From Aulostomus chinensis (lineage: Eukaryota > Chordata > Actinopteri > Syngnathiformes > Aulostomidae), in the NCBI GenBank assembly GCA_037954235.1, contig JBBMOA010000002.1, positions 2,957,051-3,021,050 on the forward strand: a DNA stretch of 64,000 nucleotides, read 5' to 3'. The notes beneath the pieces are model-generated. The model ran no database searches, was not told the origin of the DNA, and was given only the letters and a program-made list of their open reading frames with translations. Within the stretch, counting starts at the first letter, position 1. Each line of letters opens with the position of its first letter. The translations under genes were made by a program, and so were the position numbers. This document shows positions 47,587 through 61,396 of this stretch, in pieces.

Positions 47587-48564
47587 AGGGCCTGAGCCAG
47601 TCCCTGGCGAAGACCCTATTATGTTTCGAAGTCACACTCGCCACTTCAAAAGTGAATTTGACCCCCTAAACATGCATGAAAACTCACCAAATTTGGTAAG
47701 CACATCGGGTGCGGCGAAAAATTCGATATTTAAAAAAAAAAGAGGCGCTCTACTCAATAGCGCCACCTACATACACAAAAAACCACGCCACAGACTGTAG
47801 GAATGTCCTACAGACATGGGACAAACACCACTGAACTCGTCTCATCAAGACGGATAAATCATACACTCACACCCCTGACCTAACTGTAACAGGATGTCCA
47901 CAATTTGGACACGAATGTCTAATTTTGGACAATTTTGCGCCCCGAACAAAATCTATCTCCTCCTAAACCGTAAATGCCAGGGCTTCCAAACTTTCACACA
48001 TTACTCTCCCAACTGTGCTGATTAAAAGTTGTTCAAGGTTAATATACTACGCGCTCGGTTTGGATTTTATGAGCCGTCAAAGTGGGGGAGACACTTTTCG
48101 CCTTACAATGGAAGTCTATGGGGAGAGCGTGTCCTCTCAGGGTACATACTCTCAAACAAATGCTTCTCACGTCTATACCATACATCGCACAGCTTTTAAA
48201 AACACACCACTGTATTCCTGACAAAAATCCCTACAAAAATATGGTATTTTGTGTGACTTTTGACCAACGTATGCCGACTTATTCAGCTTTTACACACTAC
48301 ATTTCTCTGAATCCTCCACTCTCTCCACTCCAGCACAGATCAGACACAGTGCAGCGGGGGAGGGGTTCTTAAAGGGCCAGCTGGCAGCTCTGCTCTCAGC
48401 TCTGCTCTCAGCTCTGCACTCACACTGTGCAGCGCACTGAGGCTCGTATCTCCTAAACTACAAGGCCTAGGGATTTGCCGATTACACCGTTGGATTCGGG
48501 CCGGCGATCCGGCCGCGGCTAGGCGGGGGCTCAGGCCCTAACAACGCTGCTTGCAGCTTTAATT
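47587..48564 (+). mobile_element. B unit with type-2 3' end (978 bp)
   Basis: The only B unit with the type-2 hairpin (CCGGCCGCGGCTAGG). It has the short minisatellite seen at 13500. AAAGTGAATTTGACC is private. Consistent with a crossover between a B unit and a D unit near the 3' end. Confidence 0.86.
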
Positions 48565-48785
48565 AGGGCCTGAGCCAGAAGGTACTTCTGGGCGAAGACC
48601 CTATTATGTTTCGAAGTCAGAGAGACACGAAGTCAGCGCTAAAAGCAGTAAAAACACACACTTAGGAGCATCACAGGCCTCTAAAAACATCACAGGGGGG
48701 TCCGGGGGGGGGGACGGGGGGTGAGGTCCCCCATTGAAACCAATGGTGGCAAAAATTTTATCTGAAATTGCAAAGTTTTTTTATT
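48565..48785 (+). repeat. Solo A module between two B units
   Basis: Ends GCAAAGTTTTTTTATT. G-run segment has the longer middle run. Confidence 0.86.
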
Positions 48786-49833
48786 AGGGCCTGAGCCAGT
48801 CCCTGGCGAAGACCCTATTATGTTTCGAAGTCACACTCGCCACTTCAAAAGTAAATTTGACCCCCTAAACATGCATGAAAACTCACCAAATTTGGTACGC
48901 ACATCGGGTGAAGCGAAAAATTCAATAATTTAAAAAAAAAGAGGCGCTCTACTCAATAGCGCCACCTACATACACAAAAAACCACGCCACAGACTGTAGG
49001 AATGTCCTACAGACATGGGACCAACACCTTTGAACTCGTCTCATCAAGACGGATAAATCATACACTCACACCCCTGACCTAACTGTAACAGGATGTCCAC
49101 AATTTGGACACGAATGTCTAATTTTGGACAATTTTGCGCCCCGAACAAAATCTATCTCCTCCTAAACCGTAAATGCCAGGGCTACCAAACTTTCACACAT
49201 TACTCTCCCAACTGTGCTGATTAAAAGTTGTTCAAGGTTAATATACTACGCGCTCGGTTTGGATTTTATGAGCCGTCAAAGTGGGGGAGACACTTTTCGC
49301 CTTACAATGGAAGTCTATGGGGAGAGCGTGTCCTCTCAGGGTACATACTCTCAAACAAATGCTTCTCACATCTACACCATACATTCCACAGCTTTTAAAA
49401 ACACACCACTGTATTCCTGACAAAAATCCCTACAAAAATATGGTATTTTGTGTGACTTTTGACCAACGAATGCCGACTTATTCAGCTTTTACACACTACA
49501 TTTCTCTTAATCCTCCACTCTCTCCACTCCAGCACAGATCAGACACAGTGCAGCGGGGGAGGGGTTCTTAAAGGGCCAGCTGGCAGCTCTGCTCTCAGCT
49601 CTGCTCTCAGCTCTGACAGAGATGGCAGAGAGCGAGCAGAGAAGGGAGGGGCTCTTAAAGGGCCGGCTCTCAGCTCTGCACTCACACTGTGCAGCGCACT
49701 GAGGCTCGTATCTCCTAAACTACAAGGCCTAGGGATTTGCCGATTACACCGTTGGATTGGGGCCGGTGTCAAGGACGCGGCCGTAGGCCGCTCGGGGGCT
49801 CAGGCCCTAACAACGCTGCTTGCAGCTTTAATT
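48786..49833 (+). mobile_element. B unit (1048 bp)
   Basis: Private variants ATCGGGTGAAGCG and GGGCTACCAAAC. Type-1 hairpin with GGCCGCTCGGG. One 257-bp repeat and two 87-bp repeats, followed by one ATT. Confidence 0.86.
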
Positions 49834-49836
49834 ATT

Positions 49837-50060
49837 AGGGCCTGAGCCAGAAGGTACTTCTGGGCGAAGACCCTATTATGTTTCGAAGTCAGAGAGACAC
49901 GAAGTCAGCGCTAAAAGCAGTAAAAACACACACTTAGGAACATCACAGACCTCTAAAAACATCACAGGAGGGTCCGGGGGGGGACAGGGGGGTGAGGTCT
50001 CCCATTGAAACCAATGGTGGCAAAAATTATATCTGAAATTGCTCCGTTTTTTTCTTATTA
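49837..50060 (+). repeat. A module joined to D
   Basis: Ends GCTCCGTTTTTTTCTTATT. CACAGACCTC replaces CACAGGCCTC, a variant also in the A module at 43789. Confidence 0.85.
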
Positions 50061-51257
50061 TTCTTTCTTTCATCCGGGAATCTTTAACGCTTAATTTGAC
50101 CCCCTGAACATGCATGAAATTCGCTGAAATTTTGCACACACGTCCGGTCCGGCGAAAAATTTGATATTTAAAAAAAAAAATTCGCAAAAACTCAATAGCG
50201 CCACCTAGGGAGCCAAAAAACTCGCAAAAACTTTGGAGCGCTATAACTGCTTGCACAAATGTCCCACAGACATGGGACCAACACCGTTGCACTCGTCTCA
50301 TCAAGACGAAAATTTCATGTGCTCTGACCTCTCACCTATCTACAACACAATGTCCACAAATTGGACAAAACTGTCAAAATGAGGACTTTTGCTCCTCCCC
50401 GAACAAAATCTATCTCCTCCTAAACCGTAAATGGCATCGCTTCCAAACTTTCACACATTACTCTCCCAACTGTGCTGATTAAAAGTTCAGTAAGAATAAT
50501 ATACTACGCGCTCGGTTTGGATTTTATAAGCCGTCAAAGTCGGGGAGACACGTTTTACGTTATAATGGAAGTCTATGGGGAGAGCGTGTCCTCTCATTGT
50601 ACATACTCTCGAACAAACGCTTGTCACATCTAAACTAAAACTCTCACAGCTTCACAAAACACACCACTGGATTCCTCAGAAAAATCTCTACAAAAATTTG
50701 GAATTATATTCCACTTCCAAGCAACATATGCAGAGTTATTTGCTTTTCACACACTAAAAATGTACACTTTTTAGCTGCTCTCCACTCCTGCACAGATGGC
50801 AGAGATTTGTTTACTGTAGTCATGGAAACCACAATTGGAGGGTCTCTGCCCTCATGTACATACTCTCAAACAAACACTTGTAGCTTCTAAACTAAAACAC
50901 TCACACCTTCAAAAAGCACACCATTGAATTCCTGAGAAAAAACTCTACGCACTGATGTATTTACATTCCACTTTTGACCAACATATGCTGAGTTATGATT
51001 GTGTTTCACAGTAAAACTGCCAAGTCCTCCTCTGCTCTCCACTCTGACAGAGATGGCAGAGAGCGAGCAGAGAAGGGAGGGGCTCTTAAAGGGCCGGCTC
51101 TCAGCTCTGCACTCACACTGTGCAGCGCACTGAGGCTCGTATCTCCTAAACTACAAGGCCTAGGGATTTGCCGATTACACCGTTGGATTGGGGCCGGCGA
51201 TCCGGCCGCGGTTAGGCGGGGGCTCAGGCCCTAACAACGCTGCTTGCAGCTTTAATT
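50061..51257 (+). mobile_element. D body, CATCCGGGAATC subtype
   Basis: Shares its start with 24214. TTTCATGTGCTCTG and GATGTATTTACATTCC are private. Two 257-bp repeats. Type-2 3' end, then (ATT)n. Confidence 0.85.
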
Positions 51258-52724
51258 ATTATTATTATTCTTTCTTTTTCCGCCGCCGCCACTTTAACGC
51301 TTAATTTGACCCCCTGAACATGCATGAAATTCGCTGAAATTTTGCACACACGTCCGGTCTGGCAAAAAATTTTAGATTTAAAAAAAAAATTTCGCAAAAA
51401 CTCAATAGCGCCACCTAGGGAGCCAAAAAACTCGCAAAAAATTGGGAGCCCTATAACTGCTAACACGAATGTCCCACAGACATGAGACCAACACCGTTGC
51501 ACTCGTCTCATCAAGACGAACAATTCTTACACTCTGACCTCTCACCTATCTACAACACAATGTCCACAAATTGGACAAAACTGTCAAAATTTAGACTTTT
51601 TTTACTCCCGAACAAAATCTATCTCCTCCTAAACCGTAAATGGCATCGCTTCCAAACTTTCACACATTACTCTCCCAACTGTGCTGATTAAAAGTTCAGT
51701 AAGAATAATATACTACGCGCTCGGTTTGGATTTTATAAGCCGTCAAAGTCGGGGAGACACATTTCACGCTTACAATGGAAGTCAATGGGGTGGCCGTGTC
51801 CTCTCATTGTACATACTCTCGAGAAAACGCTTGTCACGTCTACACTGAAACTCTCACAGCTTCACAAAACACACCACTGGATTCCTCAGAAAAATCTCTA
51901 CAAAAATATGGAATTATATTCCACTTCCAAGCAACAAATGCAGAGTTATTTGCTTTTCACACACTAAAAATGTGCATTTTTTAGCTGCTCTCCACTCAGG
52001 CACAGATGGCAGAGATTTGTTTACTGTAGTCATGGAAACCACAATTGGAGGTTCTCTGCCCTCATGTACATACTCTCAAACAAACACTTGTAGCTTCTAA
52101 ACTAAAACACTCACACCTTCAAAAAGCACACCATTGAATTCCTGACAAAAAACTCTACGCACTGATGTCTTTACATTCCACTTTTGACCCACATATGCTG
52201 AGTTATGACTGTGTTTCACAGTTAAACTGCCAAATCCTCCTCTGCTCTCCACTCTGACACAGATGGCAGAGATTTGTTTACTGTAGTCATGGAAACCACA
52301 ATTGGAGGGTCTCTGCCCTCATGTACATACTCTCAAACAAACACTTGTAGCTTCTAAACTAAAAGACTCACACCTTCAGAAAACACACCATTCAATTCCT
52401 GAGAAAAAACTCTACGCACTGATGTCTTTACATTCCACTTTTGACCAACATATGCTGAGTTATGACTGTGTTTCACAGTTAAACTGCCAAATCCTCCTCT
52501 GCTCTCCCCTCTGACACAGATGGCAGAGAGCGAGCAGAGAAGGGAGGGGCTCTTAAAGGGCCGGCTCTCAACTCTGCACTCGCACTGTGCAGCGCACTGA
52601 GGCTCGTATCTCCTAAACTACAAAGCCTAGGGATTTGCCGATGACACCGTTGGATTGGGGCCGGCGATCCGGCCGCGGTTAGGCGGGGGCTCAGGCCCTA
52701 ACAACGCTGCTTGCAGCTTTAATT
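51258..52724 (+). mobile_element. D unit with three 257-bp repeats (1467 bp)
   Basis: The left half matches 37090 and 54252, with CTCGAGAAAACGC for CTCGAAAAAACGC. GTACATACTCTCAAACAAAC recurs at 52066 and 52323 (257 bp). The 3' end is type 2 with GATGACACCGTTGG. Confidence 0.87.
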
Positions 52725-52727
52725 ATT

Positions 52728-54251
52728 AGGGCCTGAGCCAGAAGGTACTTCTGGCGAAGACCCTATTATGTTTGCTCGGCAGAGCAACACATTAGCAGCA
52801 CTAAAAACACTAAAAACACACACTAAACAGTGTCCCAGGCCCCCCCAACACCCATGAGGCAACTGGGTCAGACGGCCCGGAGCCAGTTTTCACATACACA
52901 CCCATTCAAAACCTGGTATTATACTGTTCTTGCTCTCAATGAGTGCGCGCTATATGCGCATAATGCGCATAACGCGCATAATCTAATTTGACCCCCTGAA
53001 CATGCATGAAATTCGCTGAAATTTGGCACAATCGTTCGGTATGTCTCAACATTCACTAATCAAAAACAAAAACGCCACTAAAGTCTATAGCGCCACCTAG
53101 GGAGCCACACAAAAAAAAGATAATTTTTTTTAATTTCGCGCGCTATAACTCCACACACAAAACTCCCACAGACATGGGACCAACACCGTTGGACTCGTCT
53201 CATCAAGACGAACAATTCTTACACTCTGACCCCTCACCTATCTCCAACAGAATGTCCACAAATTGGACAAAACTGTCAAAATCAGGACTTTTTTTACTCC
53301 CCGAACAAAATCTATCTCCTCCTAAACCGTAAATGCCAGGGCTTCCAAACTTTCACACATTACTCTCCCAACTGTGCTGATTAAAAGTTCAGTAAGAATA
53401 ATATACTACGCGCTCGGTTTGGATTTTATAAGCTCTCAAAGTGGGGGAGACACGTTTCACGCTTACAATGGAAGTCTATGGGGGGAGCGTGTCCTCTCAG
53501 GGTACATACTCTCAAACAAATGCTTCTCACGTCTATACCATACATCGCACAGCTTTTAAAAACATATCACTGTATTCCTGACAAAAATCCCTACAAAAAT
53601 ATGGTATTTTGTGTTACTTTTGACCAACGTAGGCCGAGTTATTCAGCTTTTACACACTACATTTCTTTTAATCCTCCACTCTCTCCACTCTAGCACAGAT
53701 CAAAGAAAGTGCAGCGGGGGAGGGGTTTTTAATGAGCCAGCTGGCAGCTCTGCTCTCAGCTCTGCTCTCAGCTCTGACAGAGATGGCAGAGATTTGTTTA
53801 CTGTAGTCATGGAAACCAGAATTGGAGCTTCTCTACCCTCATGTACATACTCTCAAACAAACACTTGTCGCTTCTAAATTAAAACACTCACACATTCAAA
53901 AAGCACACCATTGAATTCCTGAGAAAAAACTCTACGCACTGATGTCTTTACATTCCACTTTTGACCCATATATGCAGAGTTATGACTGTGTTTCACAGTT
54001 AAACTGCCAAATCCTCCTCTGCTCTCCACTCTGACACAGACAGCAGAGAGCGAGCAGAGAAGGGAGGGGCTCTTAAAGGGCCGGCTCTCAGCTCTGCAGT
54101 CACACTGTGCAGCGCACTGAGGCTCATATCTCCTAAACTACAAGGCCTAGGGATTTGCCGATTACACCGTTGGATTGGGGCCGGTGTCAAGGACGCGGCC
54201 GTAGGCCGCGCGGGGGCTCAGGCCCTAACAACGCTGCTTGCAGCTTTAATT
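52728..54251 (+). mobile_element. C unit (1524 bp), duplicate
   Basis: Counterpart of 35566-37089 at offset 17162, with the same private variants. It is preceded by a D unit plus ATT rather than by an A module. Confidence 0.88.
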
Positions 54252-55455
54252 ATTATTCTTTCTTTTTCCGCCGCCGCCACTTTAACGCTTAATTTGACCC
54301 CCTGAACATGCATGAAATTCGCTGAAATTTTGCACACACGTCCGGTCTGGCAAAAAATTTTAGATTTAAAAAAAAAATTTCGCAAAAACTCAATAGCGCC
54401 ACCTAGGGAGCCAAAAAACTCGCAAAAAATTGGGAGCCCTATAACTGCTAACACGAATGTCCCACAGACATGAGACCAACACCGTTGCACTCGTCTCATC
54501 AAGACGAACAATTCTTACACTCTGACCTCTCACCTATCTACAACACAATGTCCACAAATTGGACAAAACTGTCAAAATTTAGACTTTTTTTACTCCCGAA
54601 CAAAATCTATCTCCTCCTAAACCGTAAATGGCATCGCTTCCAAACTTTCACACATTACTCTCCCAACTGTGCTGATTAAAAGTTCAGTAAGAATAATATA
54701 CTACGCGCTCGGTTTGGATTTTATAAGCCGTCAAAGTCGGGGAGACACATTTCACGCTTACAATGGAAGTCAATGGGGTGGCCGTGTCCTCTCATTGTAC
54801 ATACTCTCGAAAAAACGCTTGTCACGTCTACACTGAAACTCTCACAGCTTCACAAAACACACCACTGGATTCCTCAGAAAAATCTCTACAAAAATATGGA
54901 ATTATATTCCACTTCCAAGCAACAAATGCAGAGTTATTTGCTTTTCACACACTAAAAATGTGCATTTTTTAGCTGCTCTCCACTCAGGCACAGATGGCAG
55001 AGATTTGTTTACTGTAGTCATGGAAACCACAATTGGAGGTTCTCTGCCCTCATGTACATACTCTCAAACAAACACTTGTAGCTTCTAAACTAAAACACTC
55101 ACACCTTCAAAAAGCACACCATTGAATTCCTGACAAAAAACTCTACGCACTGATGTCTTTACATTCCACTTTTGACCAACATATGCAGAGTTATGACTGT
55201 GTTTGTCAGTAAAACTGCCAAATCCTCCTCTGCTCTCCACTCTGACACAGATGGCAGAGAGCGAGCAGAGAAGGGAGGGGCTCTTAAAGGGCCGGCTCTC
55301 AGCTCTGCAGTCACACTGTGCAGCGAACTGAGGCTCGTATCTCCTAAACTACAAGGCCTAGGGATTTGCCGATTACACCGTTGGATTGGGGCCGGCGATC
55401 CGGCCGCGGTTAGGCGGGGGCTCAGGCCCTAACAACGCTGCTTGCAGCTTTAATT
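54252..55455 (+). mobile_element. D unit (1204 bp), duplicate
   Basis: Counterpart of 37090-38293 at offset 17162. Confidence 0.88.
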
Positions 55456-56663
55456 ATTCTTTCTTTCTTCTCCCGCCACTTTGACGCTTAATATGACCCC
55501 CTGAACATGCATGAAATTCGCTGAAATTTGGTACGCACGTCGGTTCTGGCGAAAAATTCGATATTTAAAAAAAAAAAATTGCAATAACTCTATAGCGCCA
55601 CCTAGGGAGGCAAAAAACCAATTCTAAAAAATTGGACCGCTATAACTTCTTGCACGAATGTCCCACACACACGGGACCAACACCGTTGCACTCGTCTCAT
55701 CAAGACAAAAAATTCATACACTCTGACCTCTGACCTATCTACAACAGAATGTCCACAAATTGGACACAACTGTCCAAAAACCAACTTTTTTTACTCCCCG
55801 AACAAAATCTATCTCCTCCTAAACCGTAAATGGCATCGCTTCCAAACTTTCACACATTACTCTCCCAACTGTGCTGATTAAAAGTTGCGTAAGAATTATA
55901 TACTACGCGCTCGGTTTGGATTTTATAAGCCGTCAAAGTCAGGGAGACACGTTTTACGTTATAATGGAAGCCAATGGGGAGGCCGTGTCCTATTATGGTA
56001 CAAACTCTCGAACAAACGCTACTCACGTCCACACTGAAAGTCACACAGCTTAACAAAACACACCAATGGATTCCTCAGAAAAATCCCTACACAAATATGG
56101 TATTATATTGCAGTTTGAAGCAACAAATGCTGAGTTATTTGACTTTCACACACTAAAAATGTGCATTTCTCAGCTGCTCTCCACTCTAGCACAGATGGCA
56201 GAGATTTGTTTACTGTAGTCATGGAAACCAGAATTGGAGCTTCTCTGCCCTCATGTACATACTCTCAAACAAACACTTGTAGCTTCTAAACTAAAACACT
56301 CACACCTTCAGAAAACACACCATTGAATTCCTGACAAAAAACCCTACGCACTGATGTCTTTACATTCAACTTTTGACCAACATATGCTGAGTTATGACTG
56401 TATTTGTCAGTAAAACTGCCAAATCATCCTCTGCTCTCCACTCTGACACAGATGGCAGAGAGCGAGCAGAGAAGGGAGGGGCTCTTAAATGGCCGGCTCT
56501 CAGCTCTGCACTCACACTGTGCAGCACACTGAGGCTCGTATCTCCTAAACTACAAGGCCTAGGGATTTGCCGATTACACCGTTGGATTCGGGCCGGTGTC
56601 AAGGACGCGGCCGTAGGCCGCGCGGGGGCTCAGGCCCTAACAACGCTGCTTGCAGCTTTAATT
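55456..56663 (+). mobile_element. D unit (1208 bp), duplicate with type-1 3' end
   Basis: Counterpart of 38294-39501. The second duplicated block ends here: an A module follows, whereas a D unit follows at 39502. Confidence 0.88.
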
Positions 56664-57348
56664 AGGGCCTGAGCCAGAAGGTACTTCTGGGCGAAGACCC
56701 TATTATGTTTCGAAGTCAGAGAGACACGAAGTCAGCGCTAAAAGCAGTAAAAAAACACACTTAGGAGCATCACAGGCCTCTAAAAACATCACAGGGGGGT
56801 CCGGGGGGGGACAGGGGGGTGAGGTCCCCCATTGAAACCAATGGTGGCAAAAATTTTATCTGAAATTGTAACGTTTTAATATTATTAGGGCCTGAGCCAG
56901 AAGGTACTTCTGGGCGAAGACCCTATTATGTTTCGAAGTCAGAGAGACACAAAGTCAGCGCTAAAAGCAGTAAAAACACACACTTAGGAGCATCACAGGC
57001 CTCTAAAAACATCACAGGGGGGTCCGGGGGGGGACAGGGGGGTGAGGTCCCCCATTGAAACCAATGGTGGCAAAAATTATATCTAAAATTGCTTCGTTTT
57101 TTTCTTATTATTAGGGCCTGAGCCAGAAGGTACTTCTGGGCGAAGACCCTATTATGTTTCGAAGTCAGAGAGACACGAAGTCAGCGCTAAAAGCAGTAAA
57201 AACACACACTTAGGAGCATCACAGGCCTCTAAAAACATCACAGGAGGGTCCGGGGGGGGACCGGGGGGTGAGGTCCCCCATTGAAACCTATGGTGGCAAA
57301 AATTATATCTGAAATTGCTGCGTTTTTTTCTTCTTCTTCTTATTATTA
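56664..57348 (+). repeat. Three A modules, the last joined to D
   Basis: Copies at 56664-56886, 56887-57112 (with GACACAAAGTCAGCG) and 57113-57348. The last ends in a CTT/ATT tract like 25638-25870. Confidence 0.86.
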
Positions 57349-58546
57349 TTCTTTCCGGTTCCGCCGCCAAAAAACCCCTTAATTACACCCCCTGAACATG
57401 CATGAAATTCGCTGAATTTTGGCACGCACGTCCGGTCTGGCAAAAAATTTTATATTTAAAAAAAAAATTTCACCAAAACTCAATAGCGCCACCTAGGGAG
57501 CAAAAAAACTAAAAAAAAATTGGGAGCGCTATAACTGCTTCCACGAATGTCCCACAGACATGGGACCAACACCGTTGGAATCGTCTCATTAAGACGAAAA
57601 ATTCATACACTCTGACCTCTCACCTATCTACAACACAATGTCCACAAATTGGACAAAACTGTCAAAATGAAGACTTTTGCTCCTCCCCGAACAAAATCTA
57701 TCTCCTCCTAAACCGTAAATGGCATCGCTTCCAGACTTTCACACATTACTCTCCCAACACTGCTCTTCAAAAATCTTTAAAGGCTAATATACTACGCGCT
57801 CGGTTTGGATTTTATAAGCCGTCAAAGTCGGGGAGACACGTTTCACGCTTACAATGGAAGTCAATGGGGTGGCCGTGTCCTCTCATGGTACAAACTCTCG
57901 AACAAATGCTTCTCACGTCTAAACTAAAACTCTCACAGCTTCACAAAACACACCAGTCAATTCCTGAGAAAAATCTCTACAAAAATATGGTATTATATTC
58001 CACTTCCAAGCAACAAATGCAGAGTTATTTGCTTTTTACACACTAAAAATGTACACTTTTCAGCTGCTCTCCACTCAGGCACAGATGGCAGAGATTTGTT
58101 TACTGTAGTCATGGAAACCACAATTGGAGGGTCTCTGCCCTCATGTACATACTCTCAAACAAACACTTGTAGCTTCTAAACTAAAAGACTCACACCTTCA
58201 GAAAACACACCATTGAATTCCTGACAAAAAACTCTACGCACTGATGTCTTTACTTTCAACTTTTGACCCACATATACTGAGTTATGACTGTGTTTCACAG
58301 TTAAACTGCCAAATCCTCCTCTGCTCTCCACTCTGACACAGATGGCAGAGAGCGAGCAGAGAAGGGAGGGGCTCTTAAAGGGCCGGCTCTCAACTCTGCA
58401 CTCGCACTGTGCAGCGAACTGAGGCTCGTATCTCCTAAACTACAAGGCCTAGGGATTTGCCGATTACACCGTTGGATTGGGGCCGGCGATCCGGCCGCAG
58501 TTAGGCGGGGGCTCAGGCCCTAACAACGCTGCTTGCAGCTTTAATT
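57349..58546 (+). mobile_element. Mosaic D body
   Basis: Starts with TTCCGGTTCCGCC as at 25871, but by about 57470 it matches the 23011 subtype (CACCAAAACTCAATAGCG, GGAATCGTCTCATTAAGACG), and later the 16381 subtype (ACTGCTCTTCAAAAATC). Type-2 3' end with CCGCAGTTAGG. Confidence 0.84.
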
Positions 58547-58997
58547 AGGGCCTGAGCCAGAAGGTACTTCTGGGCGAAGACCCTATTATGTTTCGAAGTC
58601 AGAGAGACACGAAGTCAGCGCTAAAAGCAGTAAAAACACACACTTAGGAGCATCACAGGCCTCTAAAAACATCACAGGGGGGTCCGGGGGGGGACGGGGG
58701 GTGAGGTCCCCCATTGAAACCAATGGTGGCAAAAATTATATCTGAAATTGCTGCGTTTTAATATTATTATTAGGGCCTGAGCCAGAAGGTACTTCTGGGC
58801 GAAGACCCTATTATGTTTCGAAGTCAGAGAGACACGAAGTCATCGCTAAAAGCAGTAAAAACACACACTTAGGAGCATCACAGGCCTCTAAAAACATCAC
58901 AGGAGGGTCCGGGGGGGGACGGGGGGTGAGGTCCCCCATTGAAACCAATGGTGGCAAAATTATATCTGAAATTGCTTCGTTTTTTGGGTTATTATTA
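58547..58997 (+). repeat. Two A modules, the second joined to D
   Basis: Copies at 58547-58771 and 58772-58997. The second has GTCATCGCTAAAAG and ends TTTTTTGGGTTATTATT, the ending also seen at 10578-10594. Confidence 0.85.
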
Positions 58998-60197
58998 TTC
59001 TTTCATTCTTCCGCCGCCTCTTTGACGCTTAATTTCACCCCCTGAACATGCATGAAATTCGCTGAATTTTTGCACACACCTCCGGTCTGGCGAAAAATTT
59101 TATATTTTAAAAAAAAATTTCAGAAAAACTCTATAGCGCCACCTAGGGAGCAAAAAAACAAACAAAAAACTTTAGAGCGCTATAACTTCTTGCACGAATG
59201 TCCCACAGACACGGGACCAACACCGTTGCACTCGTCTCATCAAGACAAAAAATTCATATGCTCTGACCTCTCACCTATCTACAACAGAATGTCCACAAAT
59301 TGGACAAAACTGTCAAAATAAGGACTTTTGCTCCTCCCCGAACAAAATCTATCTCCTCCTAAACCGTAAATTGCACCGCTTCCAGACTTTCACACATTAC
59401 TCTCCCAACACTGCTCTTCAAAAATCTTTAAAGGCTAATATACTACGCGCTCGGTTTGGATTTTATAAGCCGTCAAAGTCGGGGAGACACGTTTCACGCT
59501 TACAATGGAAGTCATTGGGGTGGCCGTGTCCTCTCATGGTACAAACTCTCGAACAAATGCTTCTCACGTCGAAACTAAAACTCTCACAGCTTCACAAAAC
59601 ACACCACTGGATTCCTCAGAAAAATCTCTACAAAAATATTGAATTATATTCCACTTCCAAGCAACATATGCAGAGTTATTTGCTTTTCACACACTAAAAA
59701 TGTACACTTTTCGGCTGCTCTCCACTCAGGCACAGATGGCTGAGATTTGTTTACTGTAGTCATGGAAACCACAATTGGAGGGTCTCTGCCCTTATGTACA
59801 TACTCTCAAACAAACACTTGTAGCTTCTAAACTAAAACACTCACACCTTCAAAATACACACCATTGAATTCCTGAGAAAAAACTCTACGCACTGATGTCT
59901 TTACATTCCACTTTTGACCCACATATGCTGAGTTATGACTGTGTTTCACAGTAAAACTGCCAAATCCTCCTCTGCTCTCCACTCTGACACAGATGGCAGA
60001 GAGCGAGCAGAGAAGGGAGGGGCTCTAAAATGGCCGGCTCTCAGCTCTGCAGTCACGCTGTGCAGCGCGCTGAGGCTCGTATCTCCTAAACTACAAGGCC
60101 TAGGGATTTGCCGATTACACCGTTGGATTGGGGCCGGCGATCCGGCCGCGGTTAGGCGGGGGCTCAGGCCCTAACAACGCTGCTTGCAGCTTTAATT
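58998..60197 (+). mobile_element. D body of a complete A+D element
   Basis: Starts ATTCTTTCATTCTTCCGCCGCC as at 11862. Contains GTAAATTGCACCGC and the CTCTAAAATGGCC minisatellite variant. Type-2 3' end. Confidence 0.85.
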
Positions 60198-61396
60198 ATT
60201 CTTTCTTTCTTCTCCCGCCACTTTGACGCTTAATATGACCCCCTGAACATGCATGAAATTCGCTGAAATTTGGTACGCACGTCGGTTCTGGCGAAAAATT
60301 CGATATTTAAAAAAAAAAAATTGCAATAACTCTATAGCGCCACCTAGGGAGGCAAAAAACCAATTCTAAAAAATTGGACCGCTATAACTTCTTGCACGAA
60401 TGTCCCACACACACGGGACCAACACCGTTGCACTCGTCTCATCAAGACAAAAAATTCATACACTCTGACCTCTGACCTATCTACAACAGAATGTCCACAA
60501 ATTGGACACAACTGTCCAAAAACCAACTTTTTTTACTCCCCGAACAAAATCTATCTCCTCCTAAACCGTAAATGGCATCGCTTCGAAACTTTCACACATT
60601 ACTCTCCCAACTGTGCTGATTAAAAGTTGCGTAAGAATTATATACTACGCGCTCGGTTTGGATTTTATAAGCCGTCAAAGTCAGGGAGACACGTTTTACG
60701 TTATAATGGAAGCCAATGGGGAGGCCGTGTCCTATTATGGTACAAACTCTCGAACAAACGCTACTCACGTCCACACTGAAAGTCACACAGCTTAACAAAA
60801 CACACCAATGGATTCCTCAGAAAAATCCCTACACAAACATGGTATTATATTGCAGTTTGAAGCAACAAATGCTGAGTTATTTGACTTTCACACACTAAAA
60901 ATGTGCATTTCTCAGCTGCTCTCCACTCTAGCACAGATGGCAGAGATTTGTTTACTGTAGTCATGGAAACCAGAATTGGAGCTTCTCTGCCCTCATGTAC
61001 ATACTCTCAAACAAACACTTGTAGCTTCTAAACTAAAACACTCACACCTTCAGAAAACACACCATTGAATTCCTGACAAAAAACCCTACGCACTGATGTC
61101 TTTACATTCAACTTTTGACCAACATATGCTGAGTTATGACTGTATTTGTCAGTAAAACTGCCAAATCATCCTCTGCTCTCCACTCTGACAGATGGCAGAG
61201 AGCGAGCAGAGAAGGGAGGGGCTCTTAAAGGGCCGGCTCTCAGCTCTGCACTCACACTGTGCAGCGCACTGAGGCTCGTATCTCCTAAACTACAAGGCCT
61301 AGGGATTTGCCGATTACACCGTTGGATTGGGGCCGGCGATCCGGCCGCGGTTAGTCGGGGGCTCAGGCCCTAACAACGCTGCTTGCAGCTTTAATT
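60198..61396 (+). mobile_element. D unit, third copy of the 38294 subtype
   Basis: Follows 38294 and 55456 closely until the minisatellite, where CTCTGACAGATGGC is 2 bp shorter. It ends with a type-2 hairpin and TTAGTCGGGGG rather than type 1, so the last 200 bp or so comes from another lineage. Confidence 0.86.
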
